A DNA stretch of 64,000 nt. Origin: an uncultured Alphaproteobacteria bacterium (GTDB taxonomy: Bacteria; Pseudomonadota; Alphaproteobacteria; Caulobacterales; Caulobacteraceae). The notes beneath the pieces are model-generated. The model was not told the origin of the DNA. It made no database searches and was given only the letters and a program-made list of their open reading frames with translations. The position numbers and the translations under genes are program-made. The stretch covers positions 1 to 64,000 of the forward strand of contig CAIVVM010000025.1 of the NCBI GenBank assembly GCA_903909375.1. Reading direction: 5' to 3'. Shown in pieces: positions 25,467-34,289 of this stretch (within the stretch, counting starts at the first letter, position 1; every line of letters begins with the position of its first letter).

Positions 25467-28292
25467 ATGAGATTCAAGAACGCTTTGTTTGCGTCCGGCG
25501 CCTTAATGCTAGCGTCGCTGGGCGCGACATCCACCCTGGCTCAGGCCACCAACACCATCGAAGAACTGGTCGTCACCGCCCAGAAGAAGGAGGAAAGCCT
25601 CCAGGACGTTCCGATCGCCGTTTCGGCGTTCGACCAGAACGCGCTCGAGAAGGCCAAGATCGACGGGGGCCCTAACTTGGTCCTGGCCGTGCCCAACGTG
25701 AACTTCTCCAAGGGCAACTTCACCGGCTATAACTTCCAGATCCGCGGCATCGGCTCGAAGCTGGTGGCGGGTTCAGGCGACGCTGGCACCGGCATTCATC
25801 TGAACAATGCCCCCTTGATCGCCAACAACCTGTTCGAGACCGAGTTCTACGACGTGGAACGGGTCGAGGTTCTGCGCGGCCCGCAGGGCACGCTGTACGG
25901 ACGTAACGCCACGGGCGGCGTCGTCAACCTGATCACCGCCAAGCCCACCGACACCTTCCAGGGCAACGTCAGGGCAGAGTACGGCAACTACAACACCCAG
26001 AAGCTGCGGGGCATGGTGAACCTGCCGCTGGGCGAAAAGTTCGCGCTGCGGCTCGCGGGCAGCATGCTGAAGCGCGACGGATTCGGAAAGAATATCGTCA
26101 CCGGCAATGACGCGGACGACCGTGACCTCTTCGGCACGCGAGCCTCACTGGCTTTCAATCCGACGGACAGGTTCCGCAGTTGGGTCGTCTGGGACCACTT
26201 TGAAGAGGACGACAATCGCTCGCGGATCGGCAAGCAGTTCTGCACAAAAGACAATGGCCCCAACACCGTGGGCGGCGTCGGCTTCTCCGCTGGTGGCGCG
26301 GGCGTGATCGAGCGCGGCCTGTTCAGCCAGGGTTGTCAGGCCGTCGGCCTCTACACGCCAGGCATGCTTGGAACGGTCAATTCTCAGGCCACATTGGGTG
26401 GTTTGTTCGGCACCTACGCCGGCTTCCAGACCGGTGACGCCTATGCCGGGAAGGTGCAGACCCCCAACATTCGCGACATCGAGTCGACGTTCGATCCGAT
26501 CTACAAATCCAAGACCGACATCTACCAGTTCAACGCCGAATTCGACGTGTCCGACAACATCACGATGAACTGGCTGACGGCGTTCACCACCTACAAGCTG
26601 ACAACCCGCCAGGACTACAATCGCTACACGCCCAGCGTGCCCTTCAACACGACGCCGAACCCGATCAATTTGTTTGCAGCCGTGCCCGGCTACGCCACAG
26701 CTATCTATCCGTCGCTGTTCCCTGGCGGGGTCATCAACGATCCGCAGAACGGCCGGTTCAACCGGTTTACGACCAGCGACATTTCATCCGGTTACACCAC
26801 ACAGTGGAGCCACGAGATCCGCTTCCAGTCTGATTTCGACGGACCATTCAACTTCAACGTTGGCGGCATTCTCACCCGCTTCCAGGGCACCGGCGACTAT
26901 TACGTCATGTTCAACACCGGAACCGGCTTCTACCAGCTGAACAACGCCCTCGATCCGCGCAACGGCGGCCCGAACTGCGTGTCCGGCCCCACCTGCGTCG
27001 CCATCGACCCGAACAAGGACCCAACCCGGCTGGGCCACAACTATTACGACTCCTATGGTCCATACGACCTGACGTCCTACGCCGCGTTCGGCGAGCTCTA
27101 CTGGCAGATGAGCGAAAACTTCAAATGGACGGCCGGCCTGCGCTACACGGTCGACAAGAAAGACGTCGAGAACCACGCGGTCAACCTGGGCACGCCCGGT
27201 TCCGGGATCAGCGGTCCCCTCCCCGGCACCCCGGCCAACCTGAAGGTGTCCTTCAAGGAGACCACCGGCCGCTTCGGGTTCGACTGGAAGCCGGACCTGG
27301 CCTTCACCGACGAGACCCTGGTCTATGCCTTCTACTCGCGGGGCTACAAGGCCGGTGGCCTGAACTCCCCATGCAGCGGCGGCGCCGGCGTGATCTGCGG
27401 CCCGCCGACGTTCAAGCCCGAGTTTATCAACTCCTATGAGATCGGCACCAAGAACGCCATCCTCGACGGGACGATGACCCTCAACCTGGGCGCGTTCCAC
27501 TATGACTACAAAGGCTATCAGATCTCCAAGATCGTGAACCGCGCCTCCACCAACGAGAACATCGACGCCAAGGTCAACGGCGCCGAGTTCGAATCGGTGT
27601 GGCAACCGGTGGACGGCCTGCGTCTGAATGCGGCAATCGGTTATCTGGACACCGAAATCCAGAGCACCAGTTCGATCGACACCTTCAACCGCACCCAGTC
27701 GAACCCGGCGCTCACTCTGGTGAAGTCCTCCGCGGCCTCAAACTGTGTGGTCACCACGGCGGCGGCGGCGACTGCCCTCTCCATCGCCAAGGCGACGGGC
27801 AATCCCTTCGCCCTGACGGCGGTCTGCACCACGGTGTCGACAGCGGGCGCCGGCACCAACATCGGCAGCGGCGCTATCGCCACCGGCACCAACGCCTTCG
27901 GTGGCCTCGTCTCGGATGGCGTCCCGGTCAATCTGGCCGGCAACCCGCTCCCCAACGCGCCACACTGGACCATCTCTCTGGGCGCCCAGTACACCATGGA
28001 GTTCGGGGACTGGAGCGCCACGATGCGCGGCGATTACTATCACCAGACGGAGTCGGTGACGCGGATCTGGAACAGCGTGCCCGACCGCGTGAAGGGCTGG
28101 GACAACGTCAACCTGACCCTCACTGTCGAAAACAGGGACCTGGGGATCGAGATCGCCGGCTTCATGAAGAACGCCACCAACGAAAAGGCGATCACCGACA
28201 CCTATCTGACCGACGACTCCTCGGGTCTCTTCCAGAACGTCTTCTACACCGAGCCCCGCACCTACGGGATCTCGATCACCAAGCGCTGGTAG
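25467..28292 (+). CDS. TonB-dependent receptor (third of three)
   Basis: A 941-residue outer membrane receptor. The signal peptide is MRFKNALFASGALMLASLG to LAQA; the TonB box is EELVVTAQKKEESLQDVP; the plug holds RGIGSK and VLRGPQGTLYGRNATGGV; the C-terminus is PRTYGISITKRW, ending in Trp. It is more diverged from the first two than they are from each other, especially in the plug (NGGPNLVLAVPNVNF replaces VQDLTNFTPG). A Thr/Ala-rich extracellular loop around residues 760-810 contains cysteines. GGGAGG precedes the ATG. Ligand unknown. Confidence 0.93.
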   Translation: MRFKNALFASGALMLASLGATSTLAQATNTIEELVVTAQKKEESLQDVPIAVSAFDQNALEKAKIDGGPNLVLAVPNVNFSKGNFTGYNFQIRGIGSKLVAGSGDAGTGIHLNNAPLIANNLFETEFYDVERVEVLRGPQGTLYGRNATGGVVNLITAKPTDTFQGNVRAEYGNYNTQKLRGMVNLPLGEKFALRLAGSMLKRDGFGKNIVTGNDADDRDLFGTRASLAFNPTDRFRSWVVWDHFEEDDNRSRIGKQFCTKDNGPNTVGGVGFSAGGAGVIERGLFSQGCQAVGLYTPGMLGTVNSQATLGGLFGTYAGFQTGDAYAGKVQTPNIRDIESTFDPIYKSKTDIYQFNAEFDVSDNITMNWLTAFTTYKLTTRQDYNRYTPSVPFNTTPNPINLFAAVPGYATAIYPSLFPGGVINDPQNGRFNRFTTSDISSGYTTQWSHEIRFQSDFDGPFNFNVGGILTRFQGTGDYYVMFNTGTGFYQLNNALDPRNGGPNCVSGPTCVAIDPNKDPTRLGHNYYDSYGPYDLTSYAAFGELYWQMSENFKWTAGLRYTVDKKDVENHAVNLGTPGSGISGPLPGTPANLKVSFKETTGRFGFDWKPDLAFTDETLVYAFYSRGYKAGGLNSPCSGGAGVICGPPTFKPEFINSYEIGTKNAILDGTMTLNLGAFHYDYKGYQISKIVNRASTNENIDAKVNGAEFESVWQPVDGLRLNAAIGYLDTEIQSTSSIDTFNRTQSNPALTLVKSSAASNCVVTTAAAATALSIAKATGNPFALTAVCTTVSTAGAGTNIGSGAIATGTNAFGGLVSDGVPVNLAGNPLPNAPHWTISLGAQYTMEFGDWSATMRGDYYHQTESVTRIWNSVPDRVKGWDNVNLTLTVENRDLGIEIAGFMKNATNEKAITDTYLTDDSSGLFQNVFYTEPRTYGISITKRW

Positions 28293-28313
28293 TCATCAGC
28301 CGGCAACACTGAG

Positions 28314-28347
28314 GGGCGGCGGAGAAGTCCGCCGCCCTTTTTCTTTT
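28314..28347 (+). terminator. Rho-independent terminator after third TonB receptor
   Basis: Perfect 10-bp stem GGGCGGCGGA / TCCGCCGCCC with loop GAAG, followed by TTTTTCTTTT. A textbook intrinsic terminator for the receptor. It abuts the stop codon of the convergent globin-like gene, for which its reverse complement has no strong T-tract. Confidence 0.92.
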
Positions 28348-28353
28348 GCGTTG

Positions 28354-28731
28354 TCAGACTGTTGTCGCCGTGACCTGATTGATCCGTGCTGTCCATGCCG
28401 CGTCGATATCCGCCGACCAGTCCGGTCCCGCGAGCTCACGGCACACATCGCGCACAATCCAGAAAAACCGGTCGAAGGTCGGGTTGTCGGTCCCGAATCC
28501 ATCGTGATTGACCCGCTCAGCGCGGATCAGATTGTTCTGATAGCCGCCGTCCGCGTGCATCAGACAATCGAACACCATGGTCAGCATCTCGGCGCGGATG
28601 GCGCCGCTGACATCGCGGATGAAGCGCGGTTCGGTCTCGGGGAACTCGGCGAAAAGCCGCGCATAGATCGGCGCCGTCGGGTCGCCGGCGCGCGCGACCA
28701 CCGCATCGAGCGAATTGGCGATCAGATCCAT
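28354..28731 (-). CDS. Globin-like protein
   Basis: A 125-residue protein with single-domain globin features. The B/C-helix segment LFAEFPETEPRF resembles the FxxxPExxxxF of bacterial globins. HDGFG (H76) fits the proximal F-helix histidine motif, and the H-helix has DIDAAWTARINQV with the typical AAW. It probably binds heme and a diatomic gas or serves as a sensor, but no output domain is attached. The ATG at 28731 is set by GGAGGAGA upstream. It is divergent from the crotonase gene at 28815. The assignment is by motif only, and the CD-distal residues are not clear. Confidence 0.7.
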   Translation of the reverse strand: MDLIANSLDAVVARAGDPTAPIYARLFAEFPETEPRFIRDVSGAIRAEMLTMVFDCLMHADGGYQNNLIRAERVNHDGFGTDNPTFDRFFWIVRDVCRELAGPDWSADIDAAWTARINQVTATTV

Positions 28732-28814
28732 TCTTGTCTCCTCCATGTGATCGCGTCTTCCCCTGCCACCGGCCTGGCTATAGTCCTCAATGCAACAAAG
28801 CGACGGGGAGCGGA

Positions 28815-29654
28815 ATGGCGTTCGAGGAAATCCTCTACACGGTCGAAAACGGCGTGGGTGTGATCACGCTCAACCGGCCAGCCTATCGAAACGCCCAGGG
28901 CTACCGGATGCTCGACGAGATCGACGCGGCCTTCGATCTTGCGCTGACGGACCCTGCTGTTCGCGTCGTGCTGGTGCGCGGCGCCGGCGGGGTGTTTTCC
29001 ACGGGTCACGACCTGGGTACGCCGGAGGCCCTCGAATACCGCGACAGCCTTGGGGCAAAGCCTGGCATCGAGACCTACGATCAGTTCAAGAAGTACAATC
29101 TCGACCTGCTGCTGAAGTGGCGGAACTTCCCCAAACCCACCATCGCCATGGTCGAAGGCTACTGCATCTATGCCGGCTGGATGCTGGCGGCGGCCATGGA
29201 TGTGGTGTTCGCGGGCGATGACGCCGAATTTCTGGCGGGCTTCGTCGAGTATATGTCGATCCCCTGGGACATCGGCATCCGCCGCGCCAAGGAGCTCGTT
29301 TTTGAAAGCCGCTTCATCAGCGCTGACGACGCCGCGCGATATGGCTTCGTGAATCGGGTGCTGCCCAAAGCCGATCTGGAGCGCGAAACCTTCGCCTGGG
29401 CCCGGCGCGTGGCCGAGAACAGCCCGGAAGCGCTGCGGATGGCCAAGATCCAGATGAACAAGGCCCAGGACGCCCAGGGCTTCACCCAGGCGCTGGAAGA
29501 CAGCCTTGGCGACTATGTAGCCATGATGTGGATGCCCGGCACGGAAATGCAGGCGCCCGGAACCCGCCGACTGCACACCGTTGATCTGGCCGTCAGAGGC
29601 CGGCGCGGTGAGCGTTTTGGCCTGCCCAACGCCCAACCCTCAGAAGCGAGCTGA
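28815..29654 (+). CDS. Divergent enoyl-CoA hydratase/isomerase family protein
   Basis: A 279-residue crotonase-fold protein. The first oxyanion segment GVFSTGHDLG is conserved. The second is altered: YCIYAGWMLAAAMD takes the place of the usual ALGGGxELALACD. The region that normally holds the catalytic glutamate reads VEYMSIPWDIGIRRAKEL in place of a PExxxGxxPGxGG motif. It therefore probably catalyses a reaction other than simple hydration. The ATG at 28815 follows GGGGAG. It is 3 bp upstream of the acuI-like gene, so the two almost certainly form an operon acting on a short acyl-CoA (inference). Confidence 0.85.
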   Translation: MAFEEILYTVENGVGVITLNRPAYRNAQGYRMLDEIDAAFDLALTDPAVRVVLVRGAGGVFSTGHDLGTPEALEYRDSLGAKPGIETYDQFKKYNLDLLLKWRNFPKPTIAMVEGYCIYAGWMLAAAMDVVFAGDDAEFLAGFVEYMSIPWDIGIRRAKELVFESRFISADDAARYGFVNRVLPKADLERETFAWARRVAENSPEALRMAKIQMNKAQDAQGFTQALEDSLGDYVAMMWMPGTEMQAPGTRRLHTVDLAVRGRRGERFGLPNAQPSEAS

Positions 29655-29657
29655 CCC

Positions 29658-30653
29658 ATGAGCAACACCTTCCGCGCCCTGCGCCTGCACAAGACCGACG
29701 CGGCTCCTGACGCCCGGTTCGAGGACCTGAGTCTTGACGATCTGATGGACGGTGACGTGGTGGTTCGCGTCGAGTGTTCGACCGTCAACTTCAAGGACGG
29801 CCTGGCGCTGACGGGCAAGTCGCCCGTGGTCCGGGTCTGGCCGCTGATCCCGGGTATCGATTTCGCCGGCGTGGTCGAGAGCTCGACACATGAGGGTTTC
29901 AAGGCCGGCGAGCGCGTCGTGCTCAACGGCTGGGGCGTCGGCGAGGCGCACCACGGCGGCTACGCCCAGAAGGCGCGGGTCAAGGGTGACTGGCTGGTCA
30001 AGCTGCCCGACGACATCAGTAACCGACAGGCCATGGCCATCGGCACGGCCGGCTATACCGCCATGCTGAGCGTGCTGGCTCTCGAGCGACTGGGAGTCAC
30101 GCCGGACAAGGGCGACATCCTGGTCACGGGCGCCGCTGGCGGCGTCGGCAGCGTAGCCGTGGCCCTGGTCGCGAAGCTCGGCTACCGGGTCGTGGCCTCA
30201 TCGCGCCGCAAGGACAGTGAGAGCGCCTATCTCACGGGCCTCGGCGCGGCCGAGGTGCTGGACGCCGCCGAACTCTCGGCGCCGGGACGACCGCTGGCCA
30301 AGGAGCGCTGGGCAGGCGCCGTGGACTCCGTGGGCAGCCACACGCTGGCCAATGTACTGGCCCAGACACGATATGGCGGCGTGGTTACGGCCTGCGGTCT
30401 GGCCCAGGGCATGGACCTGCCCGGATCGGTTGCGCCGTTCATCCTGCGCGGCGTGACCCTGGCCGGGATCGACAGCGTCATGCGGCCGACGCCGGACCGG
30501 GTGGAGGCCTGGACACGACTGGCCCGCGATATGGACCGGGCTAAACTCGACGCCATGACCACTGACGCCACACTGACTGATCTGCCCCGACTGGCGGCCG
30601 ATATCATGGAGGGCAAGGTGCGGGGTCGCGTGGTCGTGGACGTCAATGGGTAG
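29658..30653 (+). CDS. acuI: Acrylyl-CoA reductase-like MDR oxidoreductase (AcuI/YhdH family)
   Basis: A 331-residue medium-chain dehydrogenase/reductase of the AcuI/YhdH type. Family features are FRALRLHK at the start, STVNFKDGLALTGKSPVVR, PGIDFAGVVESS and the NADPH-binding VTGAAGGVGSVAVALVAKLGY. AcuI enzymes reduce acrylyl-CoA to propionyl-CoA, detoxifying acrylate from DMSP or 3-hydroxypropionate metabolism. It has no zinc ligands, as expected. Coupling to an unusual crotonase 3 bp upstream supports a role on an enoyl-CoA. The convergent gpx gene ends 9 bp away. Confidence 0.88.
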   Translation: MSNTFRALRLHKTDAAPDARFEDLSLDDLMDGDVVVRVECSTVNFKDGLALTGKSPVVRVWPLIPGIDFAGVVESSTHEGFKAGERVVLNGWGVGEAHHGGYAQKARVKGDWLVKLPDDISNRQAMAIGTAGYTAMLSVLALERLGVTPDKGDILVTGAAGGVGSVAVALVAKLGYRVVASSRRKDSESAYLTGLGAAEVLDAAELSAPGRPLAKERWAGAVDSVGSHTLANVLAQTRYGGVVTACGLAQGMDLPGSVAPFILRGVTLAGIDSVMRPTPDRVEAWTRLARDMDRAKLDAMTTDATLTDLPRLAADIMEGKVRGRVVVDVNG

Positions 30654-30662
30654 TCGCCAACC

Positions 30663-31139
30663 CTAGAGCGCGCCCTCGATCGCCGAGACCAGTCCTGCGT
30701 CCTGAGGCTCAATGCGCGGGCCGAAGGCCTGCAGCGCCGCGCCATCCTTGCCAATCAGGATCTTGTGGAAGTTCCAGATCGGAACCGCTGGCTCACCGAG
30801 CGCGGCCTGCGCCCACTTGTAGAATGGATGGGCGTCGTCGCCCTTCACATCGACCTTGGAAGTCATCGGAAAGTCGATGCCGAAGGTGGTGCTGCAAAAG
30901 GTCTCGATGTCGGCTTCTGTGCCGGGCTCCTGACCCATGAACTGGTTGCAGGGAACACCCAGCACGACGAGACCCTGATCCTTGTAGTCCGAGTACAGTT
31001 TCTCGAGGCCGTTGTACTGCGGGGTAAGGCCGCATCTCGATGCGGTGTTGACCACCAGCACGACCTTGTCCTGGAAGGTCGAGAGCGGCAGCGGGCCGCC
31101 CTTGATCGAGCTGAATTCGTAGTCGAAGGCATTGGCCAT
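30663..31139 (-). CDS. Glutathione peroxidase (cysteine type)
   Basis: A 158-residue thiol peroxidase of the glutathione peroxidase family. The peroxidatic residue is Cys (not selenocysteine) in NTASRCGLTPQYNGLEKL. The tetrad partners are seen in VLGVPCNQFMGQEP (with a second Cys) and IWNFHKILIG. The ATG at 31139 is chosen over longer in-frame options because the conserved domain begins immediately. It reduces peroxides with thioredoxin or glutathione. A glutathione reductase (gor) and a GST are encoded elsewhere in the window. Confidence 0.92.
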   Translation of the reverse strand: MANAFDYEFSSIKGGPLPLSTFQDKVVLVVNTASRCGLTPQYNGLEKLYSDYKDQGLVVLGVPCNQFMGQEPGTEADIETFCSTTFGIDFPMTSKVDVKGDDAHPFYKWAQAALGEPAVPIWNFHKILIGKDGAALQAFGPRIEPQDAGLVSAIEGAL

Positions 31140-31179
31140 GGCGCGGGTCTCCTGCTGGGTTGCTCGCAGGCTAGCCCCC

Positions 31180-32103
31180 TTACGCGGCGTTCTCCAACGC
31201 CTGTTCGACAGCCAGGGCCAGATCAAGGGCGGCGATGGCTTCCTGTGCCGTCACCACCGGCCTGGCGGCCTCGCCGCGCACAGCGGCCAGAAAACCGGCC
31301 AGACTGGCGCCCAGGGGATCGGCCGCCGCCGCCGTGCTCGCGAAGTCCGGGTTCAGCGCAAACGGCGTCGTATTGCGGAAGGTGCGCGCCAGAAAATCCA
31401 CCTCGACTTCACCGGAGGCATAGACGATCCGCATGGTCCGGCGCCGCTCCGGGGCCATTCGCGAGACATCAAGAATGGCGGTCAGACCACTTTCGAAGGT
31501 GATCTCGGCGCGGGCCTGATCCCAAACCCCATTGGGCCCCAGGACTCCCTCCCCCTCAGCCGTCACCGGATCCGAACCGGCAACCGTCAGCAGCAGGTCC
31601 AGATCGTGAATCATCAGGTCCAGCACCGCCGATACGTCTTGACTGCGAGGTGACGGCGGACCGTGGCGCGTGGATTCCAGCAGCAAGGGCGTCTGCCCTG
31701 TGTCCAGAAGTCCCATGGCCTGGAAGACCACCCGCTCCTGGTGTCCACACGCCAGGATCAGTCCCCTTTTGGCCGCCGCGGCGCGCAGGCGTTCTGCGTC
31801 AGCCACGTCTACGCCGATGGGTTTTTCCACATAGACATGTTTGCCCGCCGCGATGGCCGCCATCGCCTGTTCCACATGAAAGGTCGCGGGCGATGCGACC
31901 GTGACCACATCCACGGCCTCCAGAAAGGTTTCAAGGTCGGCAAAGGCCCGTCCGCCCAGCGGCATGGCGACCGCGGCGGCGCGGTCCGGATAGCTGTCGA
32001 AGACACCGGAAAAGCTGACCCCCGCCATCCCGGCGTACTGGCGTGCATGATAACCGCCGAATACCCCCGCCCCGATGACGCCGCCTCGCAAAGTCTGAAC
32101 CAT
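31180..32103 (-). CDS. Gfo/Idh/MocA family oxidoreductase
   Basis: A 307-residue NAD(P)-dependent oxidoreductase. The N-terminal Rossmann fold has GVIGAGVFGGYHARQYA; VDVVTVASPATFHVEQAM and the signature HVYVEKPIGVDV (EKP) follow. The C-terminal alpha/beta domain runs from about residue 120 and includes the candidate catalytic HDLDLLL histidine. These enzymes act on sugars, inositols or related compounds. The substrate is not apparent; no sugar transport or sugar kinase genes adjoin it. The start at 32103 is set by the Rossmann start. Confidence 0.9.
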   Translation of the reverse strand: MVQTLRGGVIGAGVFGGYHARQYAGMAGVSFSGVFDSYPDRAAAVAMPLGGRAFADLETFLEAVDVVTVASPATFHVEQAMAAIAAGKHVYVEKPIGVDVADAERLRAAAAKRGLILACGHQERVVFQAMGLLDTGQTPLLLESTRHGPPSPRSQDVSAVLDLMIHDLDLLLTVAGSDPVTAEGEGVLGPNGVWDQARAEITFESGLTAILDVSRMAPERRRTMRIVYASGEVEVDFLARTFRNTTPFALNPDFASTAAAADPLGASLAGFLAAVRGEAARPVVTAQEAIAALDLALAVEQALENAA

Positions 32104-32206
32104 TGAAACTCCGGACTGGGCGCGCGTTACCACACGCTGAGCCCTCGACGCCACCCGCGCAGGGTCCTACACCGCTTGCAACGCTGAAGCACAACAGGGA
32201 ACGCCC

Positions 32207-33208
32207 ATGACCACCTATCGCGAAATCCGCCTCAAGAGCCGTCCAGTCGGTGTTCCGAAGGACGAAAACTTCGAGATCGCCTCGGTCGATCTGCCCGCGC
32301 CCGGCGCCGGCGAGGTGCAGGTCAGGAATCTCTGGATGACGGTCGACCCCTACATGCGGGGCCGCATGAACGACGTGAAGAGCTACTCCCCGCCCTTCGC
32401 GCTCGGAAAGGTGATGGACGGCGGCGCCGTCGGCGAGGTGGTGGCGTCCGGCGATCCCGGCCTGAAGGTCGGCGATCTGGTGCAGTCAGGCTTTGGCTGG
32501 CGCGAGGGCTTCAACGCGCCTGCGGGTCAGGTGCAGAAGCTGGAAACCATGGGCCTGGCGCCGCAGGCGTTCCTGGGCGCTGCCGGAATGCCCGGCCTGA
32601 CCGCCTATGTCGGCCTGCTCAAGATCGCGGCGCTGAAGGACGGTGACGTTGTGTTCGTCTCGGGCGCGGCCGGCGCGGTCGGTTCCATGGTGGCCCAGAT
32701 CGCCAAGGCCAAGGGCCATACGGTTATCGGCACGGCTGGTGGCGCGGACAAGATCGCCTACCTCAAGTCCATCGGCGTCGACCACGCCATCGACTACAAG
32801 GTCGAGAAGGATCTGACGGCGGCGCTGGCCAAGGCCGCGCCGGACGGCATCGACGTCTATTTCGACAACGTCGGCGGAGATCATCTGGTCGCCGCCCTGA
32901 ACGCCGCCCGTCCGTTCGCACGGTTCGCCCTGTGCGGGGCCATCTCGATGTACAACGCCACAGAGATGCCCGCCGGCCCGAACAACCTGGTCCAGATGGT
33001 GGGCAAGCAGCTGCGGATGGAGGGCTTCATCGTCTCTAGCTCATGGGACATGATGCCGGCATTCCTCAGCGATCTGTCCGGCTGGGTGAAGGACGGCAAG
33101 GTCACCTGGAAAGAGACTGTCTTCGAAGGTATCGAAAAGGCGCCCGACGCGTTCCGGGGCCTGTTCTCCGGCGAAAACCTCGGCAAGATGCTGGTCAAAC
33201 TCGCATAG
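32207..33208 (+). CDS. NADP-dependent MDR oxidoreductase (CurA/leukotriene B4 dehydrogenase-like)
   Basis: A 333-residue zinc-independent medium-chain reductase of the 12-oxo-alkenal/LTB4-dehydrogenase subgroup, which includes CurA-type curcumin reductases. The features are VDPYMRGRMND, the nucleotide-binding VSGAAGAVGSMVAQIAKAKG, the NADPH-discriminating GTAGGADKIAYL, and VDVYFDNVGGDHL. It probably reduces the C=C bond of alpha,beta-unsaturated carbonyls. It is a single gene, divergent from the Gfo/Idh/MocA gene, and its stop codon runs directly into repeat copy B. Confidence 0.92.
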   Translation: MTTYREIRLKSRPVGVPKDENFEIASVDLPAPGAGEVQVRNLWMTVDPYMRGRMNDVKSYSPPFALGKVMDGGAVGEVVASGDPGLKVGDLVQSGFGWREGFNAPAGQVQKLETMGLAPQAFLGAAGMPGLTAYVGLLKIAALKDGDVVFVSGAAGAVGSMVAQIAKAKGHTVIGTAGGADKIAYLKSIGVDHAIDYKVEKDLTAALAKAAPDGIDVYFDNVGGDHLVAALNAARPFARFALCGAISMYNATEMPAGPNNLVQMVGKQLRMEGFIVSSSWDMMPAFLSDLSGWVKDGKVTWKETVFEGIEKAPDAFRGLFSGENLGKMLVKLA

Positions 33209-33321
33209 AGCCTGTCCGGTTCAGATGGAATCATCTGAACCGGATAAACAGGCTCGTTATCAAATGTTTAGAGCACGACGGGCGCTTGAACCGGTATCCA
33301 CTTCAAGCTGTCGTGCTCTAA
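33208..33321. repeat. Dispersed palindromic intergenic element, copy B
   Basis: Two nested modules. Hairpin one, 33208-33255, has outer arms GAGCCTGT / ACAGGCTC and inner arms GGTTCAGATG / CATCTGAACC. Hairpin two, 33268-33321, has TTAGAGCACGAC / GTCGTGCTCTAA outside and GCTTGAA / TTCAAGC inside, around CCGGTATCCAC. Copy A at 13456 shares the first hairpin plan and the CCGGT-TCC-CTT core of the second. The element begins within the TAG stop codon of the preceding gene. Confidence 0.85.
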
Positions 33322-33339
33322 GCGCTGGACCACACCGGG

Positions 33340-33359
33340 CGGGGGCGTAAAAGCCCCCG
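33340..33359. other. GC-rich hairpin upstream of 33387 gene
   Basis: CGGGGGC, loop GTAAAA, GCCCCCG: a 7-bp perfect stem without a T-tract on either side. It lies 28 bp before the start of the next gene, so it could influence its translation or mark the end of the repeat element. No function is assigned. Confidence 0.4.
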
Positions 33360-33386
33360 TCGGATTCAGAAATATCGGAGCTCTCA

Positions 33387-34289
33387 GTGCCGCGCCTCTT
33401 CAGCGCCTACGTGATTGTCGACTGGAGCGCGGCCGCCAAGCCGACGACAGGCGCGGATTCCATCTGGATCGGCGTGCTCAAGCGCGACATTCGCTTCCGC
33501 ATGGCCTTCGAGAGTTTCAACCCGTCGACGCGGGCCGAGGCCGAGACGCGACTGAACCTGATCCTTGATGACCTCAGGAAGCGCGGCGAACGCGTGCTTC
33601 TCGGCTTTGACTTCCCACTTGGGTTTCCCCGTGGCTTCGCAGCCGCGCTGAGCCTGCCCGGCGACGAACCCTGGCGCGCGGTCTGGGACCAGCTCAACAA
33701 GATGGTCAAGGACAAGCCCGACAATCTCAACAACCGCTTTGGCGTCGGCTCCGAGATCAACCGGCGCATGACGGGCGGCCCGTTTCCGTTCTGGGGTTGT
33801 CCGCCCAAGGACACGCTCACCACCCTGCAGCCCAAGCGCTCACGCCCGCATGGCCCTGATGATCTGCCGGAGTTCCGTTATGCGGACGAAGCGGCAAAGG
33901 GCGCGTCGTCGATCTGGAAGCTCTATTACAACGGCTCGGTGGGCGGTCAGGCGATCCTCGGCATCCCGTTCGTGCGTCGTCAAAAGGTCGCCCGTGGCGA
34001 TGGGTTCAGAGCCTGGCCGTTCGAGACCGGCTTCAAGGCGCTCACCGAGAAAGACCTGGAGGGCGTAGAGGTGGTGGTGGCGGAAGTCTATCCGTCGCTC
34101 CTGAAGCCTGCCGTGGCGCCGGGCGAGGTGAAGGACCTGGCGCAGGTTCGCACCACCGCAGAACACTTCGCGCGCCTGGACGAGGCGAACAAGCTGGGCG
34201 CGCTGTTCGCTCCGCCCAAGGGCACGCCCGAGACAGTGGTGGCCGACGCCGAACGCGAGGAAGGCTGGATTCTGGGCGCAGGGGCTTAG
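33387..34289 (+). CDS. Conserved uncharacterised protein, possibly RNase H-like fold
   Basis: A 300-residue soluble protein I cannot assign with certainty. The N-terminus AYVIVDWSAAAKP and the central VLLGFDFPLGFPRG place two acidic residues in beta-strand contexts, as in DUF429-type predicted RNase H-fold proteins; that is the best structural guess. Homologues in alphaproteobacteria have sometimes been labelled as cobalamin or molybdopterin biosynthesis proteins, which nothing here supports. It contains no signal or membrane segment. Its stop overlaps the convergent MATE gene by 4 bp. Confidence 0.7.
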   Translation: MPRLFSAYVIVDWSAAAKPTTGADSIWIGVLKRDIRFRMAFESFNPSTRAEAETRLNLILDDLRKRGERVLLGFDFPLGFPRGFAAALSLPGDEPWRAVWDQLNKMVKDKPDNLNNRFGVGSEINRRMTGGPFPFWGCPPKDTLTTLQPKRSRPHGPDDLPEFRYADEAAKGASSIWKLYYNGSVGGQAILGIPFVRRQKVARGDGFRAWPFETGFKALTEKDLEGVEVVVAEVYPSLLKPAVAPGEVKDLAQVRTTAEHFARLDEANKLGALFAPPKGTPETVVADAEREEGWILGAGA

